Below, piece after piece: positions 1 through 10,750 of a stretch of DNA of 64,000 nt (position 1 is the first letter of the stretch; each line of letters starts with the position of its first letter). The notes under the pieces are model-generated. The model did not search any database and had not been told where the DNA came from. It was given only the letters and a program-made list of their open reading frames with translations. This DNA comes from Chionis minor (lineage: Eukaryota; Chordata; Aves; Charadriiformes; Chionididae), in the NCBI GenBank assembly GCA_013398295.1, contig VZSF01010416.1, positions 2,474,259 through 2,538,258 of the forward strand, read 5' to 3'. The position numbers were made by a program, and so were the translations under genes.

Positions 1-800
1 GCAGCCGGAGCCTCCTCCGCCAGCGCGCGGCAGCGGCGGCCGCAAGCAAAACCGGGCGCCGGAGTACGCTCGCCGGAGCCGGAGCCCGCTCCAGGCAGCT
101 GCAGCAAAAACCCGGAGCCGGAGTTCCTGGCCCGGTAAGGTGGCCAAGGTCCCCGCTGCCGTACCTCCTCTGCTGGCCCCGCTCGCGCTGCGGATGCTCC
201 GAGCATTTTGGAGGGTTACAGGCCCCCAGTCTAGTCATGACACAGGTGGGGGAAGTCCCAAAACAGGAGGTGCCTCAGGTCTGGGCTCGGTTGCAACAGG
301 AACTGGGCAGAGGGCCTGGGAGGAAGCGGCGCCGAGCCCGGCAGGATGTCCTGACCCGACATGTCTTCTCCTGGCTCAGCAGCGGCGAGGGGCAGCCCAG
401 GGCTTGGCCTCCTGCCCCGCTCCCCCAGACCTCCCTCTCCGCTCACGGGAAATGGTATTCCCGCCCCGCAGCTGCTGGTTGTGTATGTCCTGCCTGCTCG
501 CGCTCGGTGGGACGGCACGGGGAACAGCGGGTCTTCTGGGGGGAAAAGCAGAAGGAAGGGGACCAGCAACCCTTAGGGCAGGAGAACCGTTAGACAAGAT
601 GGGCAGCGAGGGAAAGAGGAGGACGCTGGAGTGGGAAGCGAACTGCACCGCCTTGTCCCAACCCAAGAGACACGACCCTGCACAAACTGGCTGGAAGTGA
701 CATCCGTGTCACCGCCTCTTCTCCTGCTCGTTCTCCCGCATGGGGCTCCCGCTTCACCCAGGCAAATCTCCCTCTGCCGCAACAGAGCCGGGGCTCGGGA
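1..800. promoter_or_regulatory. CpG island at the window edge
   Basis: The sequence is GC-rich with many CpG dinucleotides, especially in the first 600 bases, and contains repeated CCGGAG/GGAGCC motifs in the first 130 bases. A good donor-like site (CCG then GTAAGG) begins at 135 on the + strand, so a non-coding first exon could end at 134. Overlapping open frames on both strands are what GC-rich DNA gives by chance and show no recognisable protein. In human the gene upstream of OSBPL9 is EPS15 in the opposite orientation, so this could be part of its promoter island; that is synteny inference only, and the start of EPS15 coding sequence was not found here. Confidence 0.6.
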
Positions 801-3800
801 GCACACGGACTGATCCTCCTGTACCTGCGCACACCCGCACACGGGCTATTTTCAACTGCCACATCGTACATCCATCACAGAGGGTGGAGGGAAAACATTC
901 CTATTTTTACTTTTCCCTCCAAGATGGATTTGGCCCAAATTTAAACTTGAAATGCACATTCGGACCAATATGAGGAAATCACCTGGAGTAATACTTGATT
1001 ACTGGAAAGGTTTCACAATGGGCTTTGTTTTCTGTTCTGAATTCTCTTACCTCTCTGCATTTTTTTTTGTCCTCTTCGGCTCAGTTTCATGCTTGTGCAA
1101 CTGCTCATGCCCCACCTCTGCATCCTGTCATTCCTCAGCTGGCAGTCACGCACCCATCCGGAGCTGCTCTTTCTCAGCATCTCTCATGAAACACGTGGGA
1201 TCCCTTCTTCCCACCTGTTCTCTAATAAAGGTTTTACAGAAGCTCTGCTTTACCAACCTATTTCTTATTGTTTCAGCAAGAAGAAGAAGAAGATATGGAG
1301 GGGAAGAATATAAAAAGCAAACAGAATAGATATATAAAATATTCACGCCGTTCACATACTCACTGTCACACCTCTGCTCCACCTGACACTCATTTCCTCC
1401 TACGTAAAATCCCTAGAAAATAACACAGGCTGTATTTCTAGGTTGATTTTTTTCTTCTTTGATTAAAACTGGAATACTATCCCACAATAATTAATACCTG
1501 GAAATTAAACCAGAAGACTGTAAAACTACAGCTGTGTCTCCTGGGGACAGCAGTATTTGAGCCCGTTAGTATTTGGGAGGGGGCCCCTCGGTAGAGATTC
1601 GGAGGGCCAGGGTTTCTGTTAGCTGCCATGATCTCGCGTGGATGCCCTTTGCTCTGTCAGTTGTTTTTCCCATCTCTCAGTCACCTCTTCCCAGGTGAGA
1701 ACAGCTTGGGAGCTTGGCAGCGGACTGGTGGCCTCCCAGGAGAGAGGTTACGCCCAGGCTGATGTCTCCTCATTGCAAATAGAAGGAAAACGCAAAACAG
1801 GGCAACGGGGCCTGGCTCTGGAGTTACAGGCTTGATGTTGAGAGCTGTTGTGGGCAGGATTTTGTGGGCAGGCTATCTGACTCTGCAGATGCGTCCTTGC
1901 TGCTGTTCTCCTTCTCTCTGCTGGGTATGGCATCAAGCCCATCTCGTGCAGGACTAGACCCACAGCTGCAACAAGGCTACTGAAATAAGGGTGGAGAGAG
2001 AAGGAGCAGCAGGGACTTGTACAGGTCCTCACCTCTCCCAGCAGAGCCCTTCGTGCAGGGCAGCCTCACCCGGAGCACGATTAAATGTCCCATGTCTCTG
2101 AGCAGAACGTGCTGTCCAGGAGGCATGTCTGCCTTGACCCAGTGACCGCCCCTGAGGGCCTGACCTTCCTGAAGCCGCTGGGTTAGAAAATAAACACAAT
2201 AAAATGCACCATTTTGCTCCCTCAAACTGCGAAGTGCGCAGCAGTCTCTGGATCCAGGGAGCCTTTTCATACTGCTGTTGAGCTCTCCTAAGCCGCAGCA
2301 GCAGCAGCAGCCGCCTACGAGCTGCACTGGCTGCGTAGGAACCAGCAGGCAGTGCCAGGCACGTGGTTACGCACCTTCCCACCCTGGCCATGCTTCCACC
2401 CTGCCTGGCTCCGCTGGGAGGTGGACGGACTTTCAAAGTATGTGGTCATCATGCACGACCTCTCTGTCCACAGTCAGATCACAAGAATCGCTCCAGGTAA
2501 TCACTGTGGCCTCTGCAAATTAAAATAATAATGAGTTCCATTCAATCAACGCTGGATTGGTGTGGTCACGCAAAACTTTTCCGTGTTGACCATCCTGTGT
2601 CTCCCACGGACAACATTGTCCTGGATGCCTCCAGCCACCTGAGTTAAAACAACTAGCTCACGGCCTCAGACATCTCTACAGTAATTACAACAGCACTTGT
2701 CAGCTTGCCACCAACGAACTGTTGTACTGCAGATTCGTGTGAATCTCGAACAACAGCTCCCAGAAGGAAATAGCTCTCCGTTTCTAAGCTGGAATCGAAA
2801 TGTCATCTCCTAGGGTCATAAAACTGGACTCCATACCTATTTTCTGTCAAGAGAAAGACGAGGGCTACGAAAACTTACCTGAAACTTTTGTCAGGTTTGC
2901 AATACAATGCTCTCCAACTACTTTCTTGGCTTAGCCAAAAGCAGCTCTCAAGGGCTTGGCCTAGGGTGGAAGAGCTCCTCAGACCTGGATCTGGGGAGTT
3001 AGTAATGTACCTCTCCCCCTATTCGCTCCTCGGTGGAAACTCTTGTTTTTCTGTCTCTCCCTTTGCTGACCCCATTAATCTTGGTCTTTTGCAGTATCTC
3101 CTGCCCTGAGAGTTGTGTAGATGTTGAAGGGGGTGGTGGGATTGTGTGGTGGGTTTTTGGGAAAGCTTGTTAAGAACATAAGAAAGTCAAAGAGTCAATG
3201 AACTAGTTAAAAAATTAACAGTTTCGTTTTGTATCTTCTAACATTCAACATGAATTCTCCTGCAGGAAACGTGTTTATCTGTAATCTGCTTGGTAATAAC
3301 TGCTATATGTTGATCTATTTGTCCTAAGAAAAGCCTCTAGTACAGGACACTTTTGATACCAAAAGGACACAGAGAACAGTATTATTGGTAAGTATAATAG
3401 GATTTTCTATGATTCAAGTACCGACATTTTGGCAAACAGGTACTATATCTTAGTGTTCTTCATTGTTTCTTCAAAAGTACAATGCACAAGGTTAAGTCTA
3501 CACCGGACAAACAAGTGACTACTAATATATCAAATAAATCAAATGAAAAAAACCAGCCAAACGGCTTGTGAAGAACAGGGCTTGCACCAGCACAGATACA
3601 ATAGCAACAGCATAACCGTTTTGGTGCAAATCCCCATTGTAAGACACGGTTTAAATGTATAAAATGACTTGATCTAGTACAGTTGACTTGAATTTGAAAC
3701 CTATGCTGCAGCAAGACAGCGTAGAAAGGCCTTTACACAAGTCAGAATCAGACACTAATGACCTCGGTGTTTCATAAATCTCTTATGATCACCAGATCTC

Positions 3801-4635
3801 TTTGTTAGTAAAGCTAATAACATTTTAATCATATCCACTGGTCTCCCTGGAAATAACATCTTAAGTGTCCATCCCTTCCTTTATTATAGCTTTGTTTACA
3901 TTAGGGATCAGCACGCAGGAAGCCCATTATTTTTTTTTTTTCCAAAACAACACGTAGGCATTTAGTATGACTTGTTCTGCTCGTTCTAGGAAAAGTATTA
4001 TTACAACCCATGAGCACTCGGGAGTCTGACTAGAGGAATGACTCACTCCTGCCTCCTGCACACCTGAACATGGAATGACGTACCCAGCTTTCTGGAATTT
4101 CAGTGCAAAGCAGATTAACAGCTACAGTGCTACAGATACAGAATTAAGGATCTAAACGTCAGAAGGATTAAGCCATTTTCAGTTTTACGGAACAAAAGGA
4201 ACCATATGTCTGAACCCATAAAATCCTGGCAAAAAAAAAAAAGAATTACTATTCTATGATCAAAGAATGAAACGCAAAGGAGCCGGCTCACAGGTAAACA
4301 GAGACTGTCTTATGTTGCACAGGTTTCAGAAAGCCAAGCAACTGCCGTGCTCCTGATACAAAACAGCATTTTCCCACAATTGCATTATTGAGACATTCCT
4401 CCTGAGAAATGAGGAAGACCATCATAGAAACCGTTGATGACCTTCTGGATTGAAGGTACTTTTTATCAGAAATCTCAGAGTACTTTCCAGGACTAGTGAC
4501 ACAAGTTGTTTTAGGAAGTCACAACTGCGGGCGTGCCGTTAACTAGAAATACACCCCAGGATATGCTTTATGTGCTCTTTACATTTTATGCGGCTACAAG
4601 TTTTCTAGACGTAGGGTTACTGACAGGCTGGTATG
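801..4635. other. Intergenic DNA, no gene recognised
   Basis: No coding exon, RNA gene or intact mobile element is recognised. Small landmarks are an AAG-rich run near 1276-1292, a short CAG run at about 2297-2311, a moderately GC-rich stretch at 1640-2500 with unconvincing open frames on both strands, and a T-homopolymer near 3930. Confidence 0.5.
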
Positions 4636-4735
4636 TTTTAAGGCCACAAGAGACTACTACAATAATCTAGCCTGACCTTCATCAGATCTTCCATGGAGAT
4701 CTGTTAATTTTTTGCATAAAACCTGTAATGTGTGA
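4636..4735 (-). repeat. Ancient CR1/L3-like 3' end remnant
   Basis: The stretch contains wording typical of old amniote CR1 tails read on the opposite strand: a 'gaccattaagatcatctagtctgacct'-like core is recognisable in 4650-4680, here reading ATCTAGCCTGACCTTC, followed by the 'cataaaacctgtaat'-like segment. It is strongly diverged, so this is a memory-based family match; limits are approximate. Confidence 0.45.
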
Positions 4736-5221
4736 GTCCTCCTACAGCGTATCTTCTAGGAGGATGCCTAGTTACTAGAGTATGTACACTGATCCTTATG
4801 AAAACTGCATAGGATTAATCCGCTAATTCCTCTTGTGCTGTGCTCCTTCTTGGCTCCTCGTGGTGGCTTGCAGACTTTCAAATTTATAGCTGCCTTGAAA
4901 ACATTTTAAAGTGGGTTGTGGTCTGATCAAATTTATACAAAGCTGTAGCAATATTAAAGAACCACAAACTAGGATATTAAGGTAGCTGCACATTTCTTCA
5001 TCTGGACAGTGTTTTCTGTTCAAATGTTCAGAAATACTTGAATATATATGAATTTAATTTCTTCATCTGGCAGTCTTATATCACATAGAAACAGAGTACA
5101 GTATGGAATAATCACACCTCTGTTTTTGTAAAATGATGTCATTTATATTGCAAATATTCAGAATCCTAAAGGCCAAAACTATTTTTGAACGGTGATAATT
5201 AGAAAGAACAATCTTGAATCT
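4736..5221. other. Intergenic DNA, nothing recognised
   Basis: AT-rich sequence without a supported gene or identifiable repeat. Confidence 0.5.
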
Positions 5222-5306
5222 TGCAACCTGCTCTAGGTGAACCTGCTCTGGCAGGGGGGTTGGACTAGATGATCTCTAGAGGTCCCTTCCAACCCCCGTG
5301 ATTCTC
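5222..5306 (+). mobile_element. CR1 LINE 3' tail fragment
   Basis: The segment matches the end of avian CR1 elements: the GGTTGGACTAGATGATCTC block, then AGGTCCCTTCCAACCCC and a terminal GTGATTCT unit, in sense orientation. Only about 85 bases remain, so it is a severely 5'-truncated copy with no coding capacity. Similar wording appears in reverse in the larger CR1 at 9822-10750. Confidence 0.9.
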
Positions 5307-8057
5307 CAAATTTTTATTAAGGTATTGGAATATTACAGTTGATAAAACTTGAATAAGGCTTGAGCGAATCTTTTCAAGACAATTACATTTGATGGAAGAG
5401 TTGGCAAATTTAAAGTGCAGCACTACAGACCCATCTATACCATTTTAAAACATATGAAATTTATCTTTTCATCAAGACTGTAAGCATATTTTCTCCAACT
5501 AATTTGTATGAGCTAATTTCATGGGGCTATACCTCATGCCCCAAAAGAATTAGAGAAAATCTAGGTATATGCAAGAGGTCAATTTGACCTCTTTATAAAC
5601 TAGATGGGTGACACACATCAGAGTGACATTTTTTCACATAGGATTTAATTTCTAATTCAAGATTCTACTTCAAAGCTAGTAAAATCTTCAATAGGCACTA
5701 ATTTGACATGATGTCCAGCTAATACAGCAGCTGGAGATTTAGCCATTCCTTGTACAGCTTAATATATGCTCTGACAGAAATAGAACAAGCAATACCACTG
5801 CTGAAACAGCAACAGTCTTCATTATAAATTAAACACATCAATATTGTAATGTGTATTGTATATTCGACCAAAATGAGAGCTGAAAACAAATATGTTTACA
5901 AAGTAGTGGGCAGAAAGGCTTCTACCAACAGTTTCTTCTGTTCCCTTTTTCCTTAGGCATGTTGTCTATACTATAAATCCAGGGAACATGTGGCTCACCT
6001 TTCTGAAACAATTACAAGTCTAGTATGTTTTAAGTAAGTAGAAAATATTTTTTTAAAAAATCTACACTCTGAATTCCCAGCATTTCCCTAAGTAAGAACT
6101 AATTCACTCTGTACTTCTCAAAGATTATTAATTCATTTCAGAATTATATGATACATGAAGTAATTAGGTAAAAGAACATGTTGTTGACCATTTGAATTTT
6201 TTTCCTCTCATGAAGTGGTCTGTCTTTTAAGACAAACTCATGACTATTTATGGCATGATGCCATATTTATGGCATTACTGTAAATCTCCTGATACTAGTA
6301 AGTGTTTCTTCTGGAGACATTCCTTTTCTGTCTTCCTAATTCTTGTTATCTTCGTATATATTCTTAGCTTCTTAATTTTCTTTCATTTTCATCTAGTCTT
6401 AATTACAATCATAACAACGTCAAAATCATTTGGAAATTATGAAAATAAAATAACACTTATGCAATACTGTTGGTCATAAGACAAAAAGATTAACTGTCCC
6501 AAATCACAGTAACCTACCACCTGCAACCCAGCCTTCAAGCTGAGCAACGATTCAGGCACTAACAAAGCAAAACACTCAAAATACACATTTAAATTCCTCC
6601 TTATTCAGGACAACACAATAGTCATGTTTAATTTTACACTGGGAGTTAAAAACTTTCCTAAATATAAATCCTATTCCGCTTGGTTTCGGCAGTAATCTCT
6701 CTCATGCATGTGAACTACAGTGACAAGACCACTGGTGACTGAACAGAGATCTCAGCTGGGTTACGGTACTGTGACTGCCAGGAGGAGAGGAGTCAAAAGC
6801 CTTAACAGTGGAAAATCAATCGTATTTGAAAAGGTGTTAATGATTTTGCCCTAAGAGTAGACAAGGACAGAGATGATCCGACCACTTTAGCTGACCATTA
6901 TTAAGCCACATTTAAAACCGTGCTAACTAAAATATGCGTTTTGATGCCTTTGTTGCTATGGAAAAGATCACAAATCACTGGCAAATATAGTGAGAAGTAA
7001 AAGCAAAGCATTACTTGCCTACATCTGTATCAGTTGTGTGCTGTAAGGGAGACTGCAGGTTGCACTTTGTGAAAGCTATCAGATACCACATTGCAGCAGT
7101 CTTTCTGCAGACAGAAGGAATTCGGTGTGATTCTGTAGGAATCTCTACAGATACTCTTGCTGCTGCACTCCCCCTTCTCAGAACCACAATCCTGCTGTAT
7201 GTCCATAAACGAGAAACCACCACGTGGGATTATGTTTGATTTACAGCTCTGTAGCACAGAGAGGAATCCGTTCTGTTACTCAGCCAACTATTGCACAACA
7301 CTGGCAGGGAAAATGTTCCTTCAGTGCAAAACATATAATCCCACTGGTGTCAACATGTAAGACTGAGGAATGTTGCCTTAAAACCTCTCTTTGTTTTCTG
7401 GAATCCTGAATTATTAACATGTAATTACATTTTTTTCTAAATCAGTTTGCTACTATCAATAATAGAAATGTAACTTGACTGATTGAGATAGCACCTAAAC
7501 TATTTTTCTTTATGAAAAATGTTTTAAACACATGTAATAAATATCACTGTTAAATATCAAAGACTGAATATTATCTCATTGCTGTGAAGTATATGTGCAG
7601 TGAATAGTTCACGATTAAACGTATGTTCTCGTTTGGTTGCACACACGATTGAAACATGAAATATCCTTAAAGATGACCAAATTATTTGCTTAATGACTGA
7701 TTTATTTTCTGGTTTTTTGTTTTGTTTGGTTTTGGGGTTTTTTTAAGATTAAGTTGAAGAAGTAATGCAGCAGTGATTCAGCCTTGATGGAACTCTTTAA
7801 GGTTTGCACGTGACTGATCAGATGCAAAAGAGAATTAATTGAATTTTAACTCCATCAGCTGACAAGGACTTTCTTAGTTCTTTGTGACCTTGTGCTTCTT
7901 TCCTCTTATAAAAGGAAAGATATTCCATGAGCTCCACCTGTTGTGTTCAACATATGTAGCTACAAAAGTCTGGTGACCATTCATAAAACTAGTTTCTTTG
8001 AGTTTTAGTAGCAACTAGAACAGCCATGGACAATACTTCCAGTGTAATAATCACTGT
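5307..8057. other. Intergenic DNA, no gene recognised
   Basis: AT-rich sequence. Overlapping short open frames at 7011-7257 occur on both strands in a slightly GC-richer patch; none resembles a known protein and none has convincing splice sites. Confidence 0.5.
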
Positions 8058-8405
8058 GACTATGTCCTGGTTTGAGGTAAAACAGGACCTATTTTGTTCA
8101 GTAACTCTGCTTTCTAACTAGGCCTCTTCTAACTGCTGAAATTAACAGCATATTGTGCAGAAAACTGCTCTTTCTCAGAGTGATAAGACCCATGTTTATA
8201 GCTGATGCCAAGGCACGGTATGCAGAGAGGCCCTTGCTTAGACTTACTGCGATAACGACCAAGGCCAGACACCTTGTTATTTGCCCTGTTGGAGGGCTGG
8301 AAGCAGAGAGGCGTAGAGGGGTCCCATCTGTGGGGAGGAGCAGACAGGACAGGTGACCCAAAACTGACCAAACAGTGTATTCCATCCCATCTGCATCATG
8401 CTCAG

Positions 8406-8412
8406 TATAAAA
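8406..8412 (+). promoter_or_regulatory. TATA box of the solo LTR
   Basis: TATAAAA inside the LTR, set between a CTCAG and its reverse complement CTGAG, so the TATA box would sit in the loop of a short hairpin. Transcription would start near 8435-8440 if active. Confidence 0.65.
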
Positions 8413-8743
8413 GCTGAGGGATCAAAGGCTCAGCATCCATTTTTTCAGTTGTTCCGGTTTTCCGTTTTACGGTTTCCGGCTCCTTCTTCAACTTGCTTGG
8501 GCTTTTGCTCTTGCTGGGACTCTTGTTTTTCTTCTTCAATGGCCGGCGTCCGAGGAGGACTTCATCGGTTCGTCTGCCTTTGATCCTGACCCGTGTGTTC
8601 CTGAAATCCAGTTCCCGTTCGTCGCTGAGTCCAGTCTGGGACTTCCCCAGTGCCTGCTGGTGACGTGATTGTCATCCTGGGAGCTTGATACGGTTTTGTA
8701 TATATTTCATTATTTTCTTTTGTTATTTTATTCTTTATATTTC

Positions 8744-8811
8744 ATTAAAGTAGTTTAGTTCTTACTAAACTAGTCTCTCTTATTCTCTCTCTCCTGCTCG
8801 GCAGGAGAGAG
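8744..8811 (+). terminator. LTR polyadenylation signal with two hairpins
   Basis: ATTAAA at 8744-8749 is followed by an 8-bp perfect stem (TAGTTTAG 8751-8758 with CTAAACTA 8765-8772) and an 11-bp perfect stem with a three-base loop (CTCTCTCCTGC 8787-8797 with GCAGGAGAGAG 8801-8811). The placement fits the R/U5 boundary of the LTR. Confidence 0.6.
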
Positions 8812-8868
8812 GGAACATCTGTCGCTCGGCTTGCTTGGGCCAATCCGGCCCAAACCCACGACAGACTA

Positions 8869-9821
8869 TGAAAACTGCATAGCACATTTCAGTAGTTTCA
8901 CAACAGCTTTTCAATCAAATTTGTTCATGGTCTGAATCTGAAAGACAAGCTGAGTTAACTCCTGCTGTTATTGGTAATATATAAATTAGAGCACAAAAGC
9001 TGAGAAGCAACTGGAGACTGTATTGGTATATTTATACATAAATATCTATATCAGATTACCAAAATTATTGATGGTGATGCACAAGTACCAAACCAGCCAG
9101 AATTTTCAGATTCCTGTATCAGTCTAATTTCTGTAAACATGATAAATTTGTCCTTCCTTAGAAGGACAAACTCCCCAAGGTGTTCAGAAGACAAACAGCT
9201 AAGATGTATAAAAAAATGACACAAAGAACACTAAGGTCCAAAAGGGGAAACTCTCAAGGTTTTAGGTGTAAGACAGAGAAAGAAGCCATATAAGCCAGAT
9301 AAGATCAGACAGCTAGATAAGTTTTGCAGAAACAGAGAATATATTCTTCCTAAAAGAATCTCCATGATTCAAAACGTATTCAAATTACATCTAAATCTGA
9401 AATATTGTTAGTCTCTTCCTGTTTAGTGAAGAGATGTAATTTGTTCCTGTTCAAATCAAGTTTATCCCGATGATTTTCCTTAGAGAAATATTTGTAAAAA
9501 ATGATTTAATGAATTTCTGTCTTCTTTCCTCCTGATAGCATTAGATGATGGTAAATTACATCTACACGGATAAGCATGAGAAAAAAAACCACTTCAAAAT
9601 CATCAGCAGAGCTATTTAGTTAACTGTAAAATGAATATATAGATGAGTTACTTAATTTAACTCCAATTATCCACAGTAGGGAATAAATCCAAGGACAAAA
9701 ATGAGCAGCGAGTCTCCTACATGGGACTACAGAACAAATCCATTAGCTAGACAGCACAACTGTCAGCCCAAAAATACAAACCATAGAGGTACCTTGTAGA
9801 AATCAAGGTCAAGAAAACCTA
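8869..9821. other. Intergenic DNA, nothing recognised
   Basis: AT-rich DNA with no supported gene or identifiable repeat. Confidence 0.5.
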
Positions 9822-10750
9822 TCACATAATCACCGGGGTTGGAAGGGACCTCTGGAGATCATCTGGTCCAACCCCTCTGCCAGAGCAGGTCCACCTACAG
9901 CACGCTGCACAGGATGGCGTCCAGGTGGGTTTGGAATGTCTGCAGGGTCGAAGACTCCACCACCTTTCTGGGCAGCCTCTTCCAGTGCTCTGACACCCTC
10001 AAAGTGAAGAACTTCCTCCTCATGTTCAGGTGGAACTTTCTATGCTCAACTTTGTGCCTCTTACCTCTTGTCCTACCACTGGGCACCACTGAAAAAAGAC
10101 CTCCCGGCACCCTCTCGTTAAGCACTTACAAGCATTAATGAGATCCCCCCTGATTTTTGCTTCTCCAGACTAAAGAGACCCAAGTCCCTCAGCCTTTCCG
10201 TGTATGAAAGATGCTCCAGCCCCCTAATCATCTTTGTGGCCCTTTGCTGTCCCCTCTCCAGCAGTTCCCTGTCCTCCTTGAACCGGGGAGCCCAGAACTG
10301 GACACAGTTACTGCAGATGCCCCTCCCCAGGGCAGAGCAGAGGGGGAGGATGACCTCCCTGGTTGTGCTTGCTACACTCCTCTCAATGCACCCCAGGGTG
10401 CCATTGGCCTTCTTGGCCACCAGGGCACATTGCTGGCTCATGGGCATCCTGTTGTCCACCAGGACTCCCAGGTCCCTTTCCACAGAGCAGCTTTCCAGCA
10501 GGTCAGCCCCCAACCTGTCCTGGTGCATGGCGTTATTCCTGCCGAGGTGCAGGACCCTACACTTGCCCTTGTTGAATTTCATTCGTTCTCTCTCTGCCCA
10601 ACTCTCCAGCCTGTCCAAGTCCCGCTGAGTGGCAGCACGGCCTTCTGGTGTGCCAGCCACCCCTCCCAGTTCTGTGTCATCAGCATACTTGCTGATGGTA
10701 CACTCCATCCCTTCATCCAGGTCATTGATGAATACACTGAACAACAATAT
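9822..10750 (-). mobile_element. 5'-truncated CR1 LINE with partial reverse transcriptase
   Basis: A CR1 copy on the minus strand. Its 3' end is at about 9822, where the reverse complement of the CR1 tail (GGTTGGAAGGGACCTCTGGA) occurs, and its 5' truncation point is near 10750. Minus-strand coding from 10747 to 10118 gives a 209-residue piece of CR1 ORF2: the INDLDEG and YADDTELGG motifs of the reverse transcriptase palm (the YADD box carries the catalytic aspartates), then the thumb and C-terminal region with LGRNNAMH and [17 protein letters not shown]. The frame is broken at about 10118-10125; the C-terminal part (HLNMRRKFFTLRVSEHWKRLP) continues in another frame at 10125-9895. Full-length CR1 is about 4.5 kb, so the endonuclease and the N-terminal half of the transcriptase are missing. 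It cannot move by itself. Confidence 0.95.

Larger units (their letters stand above)
8058..8868 (+). mobile_element. Solo LTR of an endogenous retrovirus, ERVL-like, with target duplications
   Basis: An 801-base LTR occupies 8063-8863. It opens with TGTCCTGG and closes with CCCACGACA, giving the TG...CA ends of retroviral LTRs. It is flanked by identical five-base direct repeats, GACTA at 8058-8062 and at 8864-8868. Five-base duplications are typical of class III (ERVL) elements, which supports that assignment over ERV1 (usually 4). A TATA box (TATAAAA) lies at 8406-8412 and an ATTAAA polyadenylation-type signal at 8744-8749, in the order expected for U3-R-U5 on the + strand. Two perfect hairpins follow the signal. 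There is no internal viral sequence, so it arose by recombination between two LTRs; no viral gene is present. It could still act as a promoter, but nothing here shows that. Confidence 0.9.

Noticed and set aside
1..800. EPS15 first exon on the minus strand
   Set aside because: Expected from human gene order, but sequence for the start of that protein (MAAAAQLSLTQ) was not seen in the reverse complement.
140..871. Overlapping open frames of 60-186 codons on both strands
   Set aside because: GC-rich island DNA lacks stop codons by composition. The frames overlap each other on both strands, most start at non-ATG codons, and none resembles a protein.
1977..2436. Leucine/arginine-rich minus-strand frames near a CAG run
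   Set aside because: The composition comes from the CAG/CTG repeat, with no conserved motif, promoter or splice structure.
7011..7257. Mirror open frames on both strands
   Set aside because: They are short, in several frames at once and without family similarity; most likely chance.
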